A stretch of DNA of 7,581 bases from an uncultured Actinomycetes bacterium (lineage in GTDB: Bacteria > Actinomycetota > Actinomycetes > Nanopelagicales > Nanopelagicaceae), in assembly GCA_903865885.1 (NCBI GenBank), contig CAIPLJ010000099.1, positions 1 through 7,581 of the forward strand, given 5' to 3'. The first letter of the stretch is position 1. Each line of letters begins with the position of its first letter. A program made the translations under genes and the position numbers. Shown here piece by piece: positions 1-4,564 of this stretch. The notes under the pieces are model-generated. The model did not search any database and had not been told where the DNA came from. It saw only the letters and a list, made by a program, of their open reading frames with translations.

Positions 1-90
1 GATCTGTTCCTGCGTGTAGGGGAAGACTCAAACGACATAGAGGATCGAACCGCTGGAGACTATGGTTACCACTGGATACAGATCGAGTGA
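1..90 (+). CDS. C-terminal end of a truncated gene, function unknown
   Basis: An open frame runs in from the left edge, starting at base 1, and ends at TGA 88-90. It leaves 29 residues ending in GDYGYHWIQIE. The composition is acidic and aromatic (several Asp/Glu, Tyr, His, Trp), as expected of a real protein end, and the frame stops well before the promoter that opens the next transcription unit. It is too short to assign to a family. Being on the same strand and directly upstream of phage-like genes, it is probably another phage gene. A chance open frame of 30 codons cannot be excluded. Confidence 0.5.
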   Translation, partial: DLFLRVGEDSNDIEDRTAGDYGYHWIQIE

Positions 91-133
91 AAGATTCATA
101 CAGACTGGTCATAGAAAAAAGTTGAGTAAACCC

Positions 134-151
134 CTTGACTCAGAGGTCAAG
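134..151. promoter_or_regulatory. Operator-like dyad over the -35 box
   Basis: CTTGAC (134-139) and GTCAAG (146-151) are perfect inverted repeats with 6-bp arms and a 6-bp centre. The dyad covers the whole -35 hexamer and the first part of the promoter spacer. A dimeric repressor bound here would block RNA polymerase, so an operator role is a reasonable inference. Part of the left arm is fixed by the -35 consensus, which makes chance symmetry easier. No repressor gene is visible in the window. Confidence 0.4.
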
Positions 152-163
152 TTGTGTTATACT
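135..163 (+). promoter_or_regulatory. Strong sigma70-type promoter with extended -10
   Basis: The -35 box is TTGACT (135-140, five of six consensus bases) and the -10 box is TATACT (158-163, five of six). They are separated by exactly 17 bp. A TG at 155-156, one base before the -10, gives the extended -10 form TGnTATACT. Transcription should start near 169-171, giving a leader of roughly 80 nt before the ATG at 252. It lies just after the upstream gene stops at 90 and faces the plus-strand gene run, so it probably drives the operon starting at 252. Confidence 0.8.
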
Positions 164-208
164 TATAGCTAGTGGGGAGAGCAGATCAGCTACCCTGCTA
201 CTTAGCGA

Positions 209-233
209 CCCACGTATCAGTGGGATTTGTTTT
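209..233 (+). terminator. Leader hairpin plus T-rich run (attenuator-like)
   Basis: CCCAC (209-213) pairs with GTGGG (220-224) around a 6-nt loop and is followed by TTTGTTTT (226-233), just before the ribosome site of the gene at 252. The layout is terminator-like, but the 5-bp stem is weak, and a full terminator between a strong promoter and its first gene would make sense only as a regulated attenuator. It could instead stabilise an mRNA 5' end. A very similar element occurs at 2367-2392. Confidence 0.35.
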
Positions 234-251
234 CAACCAAAGGAGAGAATC

Positions 252-1166
252 ATGGAGTTACACAAGCCCGATCACCTCATCAGCCTTGCCTCATCAGCAG
301 TCCTCGTGAGCGTGGATGTCAATGTATGGTCAGCGACGAAGCAAGACCGCATCATCAGCAATGAAGTTACTGCATCAAAGAATGCAGATAAGAGCGCGGG
401 GCGCTACGTCAAGAACCTCTTGGCAGATCACCCACGCCACAAGGCGATCGTCAACTATCGTCAGACTATCTATAACTGGGTCAAGCGCAGGACTTATAGA
501 TGGAACAACTCGCAGGACTTACTGCCGTCTGTGGATATGCCTAAGTTCAAGCAAGAGTATCACGGTCATCAGGCGGCATTCAATACCTTGCTTGGCGACT
601 TCATCCTTGCCTACGATAGCATTGTCTCGGACATGGCGTTCAAGCAAGGCGATATGTTCGACCGCAATGACTACCCCGCTAAAGAGCAACTGGTATCTAA
701 GTTCGGTGTCCAACTTTTCGTGTCGGAAGTTCCCATGTCGGATTTCAGATGTGGCATAGCGTCAGACATCGCAGAGGATTTGTTTGCTACTTATAGTCAA
801 CAAGCACAGGAAATAGTATCTCACGTGATGGTGGAACAGCAATCAAGGTTCATCGAAGTTATGAAGTCGATCAGCCATTGCTGTGGCGTGGACGATATTG
901 GCATTGATGACAACACAGGTGAGACCAAGACCAAGAAACGTAAAATCTACGATACGACCATATTGAAAGCCAAAGAGATGTGCGATACATTCAAGGGCTT
1001 CAATCTCAGCGGTGATCCCGAGCTGGAACAGGCAAGGGCATCATTGGAGAAAGCATTGAGTGGTGTTACGGCAGAGGACATTCGTGAGTCCGATGCGGTG
1101 CGTCACGCAGTGAAGGAGGACATTGACGACATCCTCGGTAAATTTAGTTCGTTCAAGTGTGTGTAA
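252..1166 (+). CDS. Uncharacterised phage protein upstream of MoxR ATPase (possibly DUF3150-like)
   Basis: The product is a 304-residue soluble protein with no signal peptide or membrane segment. The start at 252 is chosen because AAGGAG (240-245) sits 6 nt before this ATG. The open frame extends back to a TTG at 135, but that triplet is part of the -35 box. The N-terminus (LVSVDVNVWSATKQD) is followed by a region rich in basic and aromatic residues around residues 60-90. The middle is helical (QEIVSHVMVEQQSRFIEVMK), then comes a charged Lys/Thr-rich linker and a helical C-terminus. From memory, DUF3150 proteins begin in a similar way and sit beside MoxR-like ATPases and VWA proteins in phages and integrative elements. 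The position directly before the AAA+ gene fits this, but the assignment is tentative. It is probably a partner or adaptor of the ATPase/VWA pair. Confidence 0.8.
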   Translation: MELHKPDHLISLASSAVLVSVDVNVWSATKQDRIISNEVTASKNADKSAGRYVKNLLADHPRHKAIVNYRQTIYNWVKRRTYRWNNSQDLLPSVDMPKFKQEYHGHQAAFNTLLGDFILAYDSIVSDMAFKQGDMFDRNDYPAKEQLVSKFGVQLFVSEVPMSDFRCGIASDIAEDLFATYSQQAQEIVSHVMVEQQSRFIEVMKSISHCCGVDDIGIDDNTGETKTKKRKIYDTTILKAKEMCDTFKGFNLSGDPELEQARASLEKALSGVTAEDIRESDAVRHAVKEDIDDILGKFSSFKCV

Positions 1167-1215
1167 GTAATAATAAACCCGTCTAGTAACCATTCAGTAA
1201 AGAAAGTAATACATC

Positions 1216-2358
1216 ATGGCTAAAGTTCAAACAGTCGAAACAGTTTCTATCAACGAACTGCGTAAAATCATTCCCCTAATAGCTTCAGAGATCACGCCTG
1301 TCATACAGTCCGAACCTGGTTGTGGCAAGACTTCCCTGTTAGCTATGATGGCAGAAGATAGTGGTGACAAGTGGCGCAGTCCTGCCGATGGTGTGAACAT
1401 CGAAGGCGACAAGTACGACTACATCTACATCGACTGCCCCGTCAAAGATATGTCAGACATTGGCATGACTATCCCCAACCACGGCACTCAGACTCTTGAG
1501 TATTATGTGTCCTCGCTCTTCAACTTGAATAGTTCAAAGCCTAAGCGTATCTTAGCTGACGAGTTCATGAAGTCCCCTAAGCTCTTGCAGGTAATCTTCA
1601 CTAGGTTGTTTCTTGAGCGAATGGTAGGTGACAAGCCACTGCCCAGTGGGTCACAAATCTTTGCAACATCGAACAATGCAGGCGATGGTGTGGGTGACTC
1701 CATGCTTGCTCACGCAGGCAATCGTGTTTGCATCATGCGCATGGCGAAGCCCAATGTGAACGAGTGGCTCGAGTGGGCAGGTCAGACAGTGACAGTTGGT
1801 GACAAGGTGCAGGCTCGTGTGTCACGTGTGATTCGTGCGGCAGTTGCCATGTTCCCTCGTTGCTTAGCGTCTTACACCACAGGCGATCAGAACGATAACC
1901 CATACATCTTCAAACCATCTATGAGTTCCTTATCGTTTGTGTCCCCTCGTTCGTTGGCGAAAGCCGATGTGATCGTGCGCAATCGTGATGCGATCGGTGA
2001 GAACGGCACGAAGGTAGCGTTGGCAGGCACAGTCGGTGCGTCATTCGCGGCTGACATGGCGGCATTCATATCAATGGAGAAATCATTGATCGATGTGAAG
2101 GACATCGTCAAGTCTCCCGAGAGCATTGAGATGCCGAGAGACATCAGTGCGCAGTTGATGATCATGTTTCAAGCAGTAGATGTATTGGAGACACAAGATC
2201 AGTTGACTAAGTTCATGATGTTCGTTGAGCGTATTCCCTCATCCGAGGTACAAGGCGTGTTCTTCACAATGATGATGCGCAATACGAAGTCCATCCGCTT
2301 GGCTCGCAACAATGCCAAGATCGCTGAGTGGGCGAAGAACAACCACGAGTTGTTCTAA
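1216..2358 (+). CDS. MoxR-like AAA+ ATPase
   Basis: A 380-residue ATPase. The Walker A loop is at residues 32-40 (SEPGCGKTS, Lys38). The usual first glycine is Ser32 here, a change seen in some MoxR relatives. Walker B is RILADEF, with Asp115-Glu116. Sensor 1 follows as FATSNN (Asn153/154), and Arg170 in HAGNRV is a candidate arginine finger. A C-terminal helical lid region completes the fold. MoxR-type ATPases form hexamers and act with VWA-domain partners (RavA/ViaA, NorQ/NorD, CobS/CobT) to remodel proteins or help load metal cofactors. The VWA-peptidase gene at 2678 is the obvious partner. The ATG has no clear Shine-Dalgarno sequence. The 49-bp gap before it is AT-rich with four AGTAA copies. 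Family membership is secure; the substrate is unknown. Confidence 0.9.
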   Translation: MAKVQTVETVSINELRKIIPLIASEITPVIQSEPGCGKTSLLAMMAEDSGDKWRSPADGVNIEGDKYDYIYIDCPVKDMSDIGMTIPNHGTQTLEYYVSSLFNLNSSKPKRILADEFMKSPKLLQVIFTRLFLERMVGDKPLPSGSQIFATSNNAGDGVGDSMLAHAGNRVCIMRMAKPNVNEWLEWAGQTVTVGDKVQARVSRVIRAAVAMFPRCLASYTTGDQNDNPYIFKPSMSSLSFVSPRSLAKADVIVRNRDAIGENGTKVALAGTVGASFAADMAAFISMEKSLIDVKDIVKSPESIEMPRDISAQLMIMFQAVDVLETQDQLTKFMMFVERIPSSEVQGVFFTMMMRNTKSIRLARNNAKIAEWAKNNHELF

Positions 2359-2366
2359 AACTTTAT

Positions 2367-2392
2367 CCCACGATACCGTGGGTTCTTATTTT
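2367..2392 (+). terminator. Intergenic hairpin with T-rich tail after the ATPase gene
   Basis: CCCACG (2367-2372) pairs perfectly with CGTGGG (2377-2382) around a 4-nt ATAC loop and is followed by TTCTTATTTT (2383-2392). This is a small intrinsic-terminator shape 8 bp after the ATPase stop codon. Ribosome site AGGAG (2394-2398) of the next gene follows at once. It probably acts as a partial terminator, an RNA-processing point or a 3'-end stabiliser that lowers expression downstream. Its arms and the TTTTCA after them match the element at 209-233. Confidence 0.5.
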
Positions 2393-2403
2393 CAGGAGAT
2401 TGT

Positions 2404-2589
2404 ATGACGTTCAGTATCGCTGAGATGTTTCTATTGGTGTGGGCGGTTGTAGCCACGTTGGGCTATGGCTATCTGCGTGGAGAGTTGCGCAAGCATCGTG
2501 AGGTGACTTGCGACTTGTTGGTCAAGATTGCCAAAGGCAGTATCAAGGTGATCGAGACCGATGAGTTCCTTGAGTTCAAGGAGGTGTGA
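2404..2589 (+). CDS. Small protein with one N-terminal membrane segment
   Basis: The 61-residue product starts at ATG 2404, 5 nt after AGGAG (2394-2398). Residues 3-24 (SIAEMFLLVWAVVATLGYGY) form one hydrophobic helix. A basic stretch follows (RGELRKHRE), which by the positive-inside rule suggests the C-terminal part is cytoplasmic. The tail, to about residue 61, is amphipathic and acidic (ETDEFLEFKEV). No family is recognised. It lies between the ATPase and the VWA-peptidase and its stop codon overlaps the next start (TGATG), so it is probably co-translated with them. It may anchor the complex at the membrane. A lysis-related role, common for small phage membrane proteins, is possible but has no specific support. 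Confidence 0.75.
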   Translation: MTFSIAEMFLLVWAVVATLGYGYLRGELRKHREVTCDLLVKIAKGSIKVIETDEFLEFKEV

Positions 2590-2678
2590 TGTTAACTAGA
2601 TACGAGAAGTTCGAGAGAGTGTTGTTCCTGTTAGGAATAATTGTTTTATTGTTAGACCTTTTATATTGGAGACCATGA
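2589..2678 (+). CDS. 29-residue single-pass membrane microprotein
   Basis: A 30-codon gene begins at ATG 2589-2591, overlapping the stop of the gene before it (TGATG), and ends at TGA 2676-2678, overlapping the ATG of the gene after it in the same TGATG form. The first ten residues are charged (LTRYEKFER). They are followed by a strongly hydrophobic helix (VLFLLGIIVLLLDLLYW) and a short RP end. GAGG at 2581-2584, inside the upstream gene, can serve as its ribosome site. The exact fit between two coupled neighbours and the clear membrane pattern argue for a real gene despite the length. No family is recognised. It may be a membrane partner of the ATPase/VWA proteins. Confidence 0.6.
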   Translation: MLTRYEKFERVLFLLGIIVLLLDLLYWRP

Positions 2679-3967
2679 TGAGCAAGCAAGAAACCCGAAT
2701 CAAGCGTGGACACATCACGCTAATGAAGCATCCATCCACTGCCCTGTACTCAGGCGTAATGCTGATGGGTGTCTCTGCCGTTGAGGAAAATGTGCAAACT
2801 GCCTACACCGATGGTGTGAACAAGAAGTATGGTCGCAAGTTCTTGGAGAGTCTCGCAGGTGAACCCAATGTGCGTGGGCTTATCCTCCATGAGAATCTTC
2901 ACGTAGCCTTGAAGCACGTGGTGTTTGGCTCTGCCATGTTCAAAGAGAATCATAAGCTAGCCAACATCGCGGCTGACTTTGTTGTGAACGACATCATCGT
3001 CAGTATTGATGGGACTGTCGCAGGTACAAGTGAGCGACTCGTAGCGTTGCCAACCGAAGGCTCTGTGTATGACCCAATGTTTCACGACTGGTCGATGCGT
3101 GAGGTATACAACTATCTCAAGAAGCATTGCAAGGGCGGTGGTGGTCAAGGCAATAAAGGTCAAGGTAATCCCCCACCATCGGGTGGGAAACAATCTAACG
3201 ACGATGACGGTAACGAAGTCTTTGGTGATGAGGATACGATCACAGTCAACGGCAAGACCTATGACATCTCTCAGTCAGACGAGCATGACTTTGTTGGTCG
3301 TGAGTTGTCACCCGAGGAAGCCAAGGATGTAATGGATGACATCGACAAAGCGTTGCGTGAAGGCGGGATGCTTGCAGGTCGTATGGGTGCGAAGATTCCT
3401 AGAGTTATCTCTGACTTGTTGGAACCCAAGGTTGATTGGCATGAAGCGTTACGTGAGTTCTGTACATCCTCTACCAAAGGTAATGATGAACTTACATGGC
3501 GTCGCATGAACAAGCGTCACATGGCTAATGACATTTACTTGCCAAGCGTTATCAATGAGAGCGTAGGCGAGATTGTCGTAGGCATTGATACATCAGGCTC
3601 AATAGGTAGCGCAGAAATAACCGAGTTCGCTACCGAACTGGTTTCAATTTGCGAACTCTGTCAGCCCGAAGCGGTGCGTGTTCTTTGGTGGGATACCGAA
3701 GTTCATGGTGAACAAGTCTTTAGAGACAACTACTCCGACATTGCCAAGATGCTCAAGCCCTTGGGCGGTGGTGGAACTCACGTGTCATGTGTCAGTGACT
3801 ACATAGTTAAGAACAAGATCAAAGCAGAGTGCGTATTGATATTCACTGACGGGTATGTAGAGAACGACATCAACTGGAAGATTACTGATCCAACCCTGTG
3901 GATGGTTACGCAGCGCCGTGACTTTGAACCGCCTATGGGTAAGAAAGTAATGTTTGGTGATGACTGA
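2678..3967 (+). CDS. Metallopeptidase-like plus VWA-domain protein (DUF2201 type)
   Basis: A 429-residue protein with two domains. The N-terminal domain carries HENLH (residues 71-75), a zinc-metallopeptidase HExxH motif, followed by NIAADFVVND (96-105), typical of the DUF2201 N-terminal putative metallopeptidase family. A Gly/Pro/Asp-rich linker spans roughly 150-195. The C-terminal VWA-like domain has an intact MIDAS metal site: DTSGS (304-308), Thr367 after four glycines, and Asp391 in FTDGY. The start at 2678 is chosen because GGAG (2668-2671) lies 6 nt upstream and the ATG overlaps the previous stop as TGATG; ATG 2675 and TTG 2666 are in frame but badly spaced. VWA proteins of this kind work with MoxR ATPases such as the one at 1216. 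The fold is confident, but peptidase activity is unproven. No signal peptide is seen, so it is probably cytoplasmic. Confidence 0.88.
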   Translation: MSKQETRIKRGHITLMKHPSTALYSGVMLMGVSAVEENVQTAYTDGVNKKYGRKFLESLAGEPNVRGLILHENLHVALKHVVFGSAMFKENHKLANIAADFVVNDIIVSIDGTVAGTSERLVALPTEGSVYDPMFHDWSMREVYNYLKKHCKGGGGQGNKGQGNPPPSGGKQSNDDDGNEVFGDEDTITVNGKTYDISQSDEHDFVGRELSPEEAKDVMDDIDKALREGGMLAGRMGAKIPRVISDLLEPKVDWHEALREFCTSSTKGNDELTWRRMNKRHMANDIYLPSVINESVGEIVVGIDTSGSIGSAEITEFATELVSICELCQPEAVRVLWWDTEVHGEQVFRDNYSDIAKMLKPLGGGGTHVSCVSDYIVKNKIKAECVLIFTDGYVENDINWKITDPTLWMVTQRRDFEPPMGKKVMFGDD

Positions 3968-4352
3968 GGAACAGGAGGAAGCGTTCACAAATTCGATGTG
4001 GTTGGCAGTAACTAAAACCTCATATGCCGTAGCACATACGAAAGGACAAGAGAAAGTGAAATACCGCTATGTTGATGAGATAGCTAGAAATCTCTTAGAG
4101 AATCTGCCGAACTCTGCGCATCTGTATGCGCTAGAGAGAATCAACACGATCGGTGAATTACAGGTCGACATGTGGCGACAAGTATTAACTGAACTGGACA
4201 AACTGGAGGCTCAGAATGGAGGAAAAGTGGGAGAACATATCTCTAGACGAGAAGGAGAACCGCATGAGGATGAACAAGAATTGCGCGATGCGGATGATAG
4301 TAACGCATGGAGACCGAGCACACCTAGTGGCGTTGATGAATCTGCACTATGA
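3960..4352 (+). CDS. Uncharacterised small phage protein
   Basis: The start at ATG 3960 overlaps the end of the VWA-peptidase gene by 8 bp; a TTG six bases earlier is possible but less likely. The 130-residue product has a mixed, probably helical N-terminal part (MTEEQEEAFTNSMWLAV, later YVDEIARNLLENL) up to about residue 85. A hydrophilic, acidic and probably disordered tail follows (REGEPHEDEQELRDADDS). No membrane segment, signal peptide or known motif is seen. The tail is coded by the same bases as the start of the next gene in another frame over 137 bp. Either this is a true overlap, or the natural protein ends near 4216 and a frameshift has altered the reading. The ribosome site is weak, so translation probably depends on coupling to the gene upstream. 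Confidence 0.65.
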   Translation: MTEEQEEAFTNSMWLAVTKTSYAVAHTKGQEKVKYRYVDEIARNLLENLPNSAHLYALERINTIGELQVDMWRQVLTELDKLEAQNGGKVGEHISRREGEPHEDEQELRDADDSNAWRPSTPSGVDESAL

Positions 4353-4443
4353 GGAAGCAGGCGCGGGTAGAAGCAACATCGACTGGCGTGAAGTAATGAA
4401 ATTTATGGATGAACTAAAAGGAGAGAAACATGAAAGCAAATAG
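4216..4443 (+). CDS. Uncharacterised small phage protein, two candidate starts
   Basis: The frame gives 75 residues from ATG 4216, which has GGAGG (4205-4209) 6 nt upstream. A second in-frame ATG at 4264 has AAGGAG (4252-4257) at the same spacing and would give 59 residues, shortening the overlap with the preceding gene from 137 to 89 bp. The C-terminal half (HYEEAGAGRSNIDWREVMKF, then MDELKGEK) looks like an ordinary short helical protein. No family is recognised. The 3' end overlaps the start of the next frame by 14 bp, as is common in phage gene runs. A longer and a shorter product could both be made. Confidence 0.65.
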   Translation: MEEKWENISLDEKENRMRMNKNCAMRMIVTHGDRAHLVALMNLHYEEAGAGRSNIDWREVMKFMDELKGEKHESK

Positions 4444-4564
4444 TGATTGGATGGATGAAGAAGGTGGTATCCCACACAAGAACGGCTCGGTGCGGTTCTA
4501 CTTGGTTGGGTTTGAAGAAGATGTGTACGGCTATCTTGGATGGTTCGACATGACTGATTGGGAC
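4430..4564 (+). CDS. N-terminal 45 codons of a phage gene, cut by the junction
   Basis: ATG 4430 follows AAGGAG (4418-4423) by 6 nt, in a 16-base initiation box that matches the one before the gene at 252 at 15 positions. The 45 residues are acidic and rich in Trp, Tyr and Phe (MKANSDWMDEEGG, later YGYLGWFDMTDWD). They bear no resemblance to the beginning of a UDP-glucose dehydrogenase. They are best read as the start of an uncharacterised phage protein whose remainder is absent, because the sequence changes to host ugd at about 4565. The true gene length is unknown. Confidence 0.6.

Noticed and set aside
159..231. tRNA-like stretch: TAGCTAGTGGGGAGAGCA resembles a tRNA D arm, and the CCCAC/GTGGG hairpin sits where a T arm could be.
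   Set aside because: No 7-bp acceptor stem forms between 159-165 and 225-231, no 5-bp anticodon stem with a 7-nt loop can be drawn, and the T loop lacks the TTCRA sequence. It is leader RNA, not a tRNA.
135..251. N-terminal extension of the 252-1166 gene from TTG 135.
   Set aside because: The TTG is the first half of the -35 box, the transcript should start near 170, and the ATG at 252 has an ideal ribosome site.
2641..2667. Possible second promoter (TTGTTT and TATATT) before the VWA-peptidase gene.
   Set aside because: The spacer is only 15 bp, and the AT-richness is accounted for by the hydrophobic codons of the 29-residue microprotein.
2666..2677. Upstream starts TTG 2666 and ATG 2675 for the VWA-peptidase gene.
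   Set aside because: The TTG overlaps the ribosome site itself and ATG 2675 is only 3 nt from it. ATG 2678 has normal spacing and the same TGATG overlap as the gene before.
3172..3187. Perfect hairpin CCCACC-ATCG-GGTGGG inside the VWA-peptidase gene, resembling the two intergenic hairpins.
   Set aside because: It is explained by codons for the Pro-Pro-Pro-Ser-Gly-Gly linker, has no T-run after it, and is not next to a gene start.
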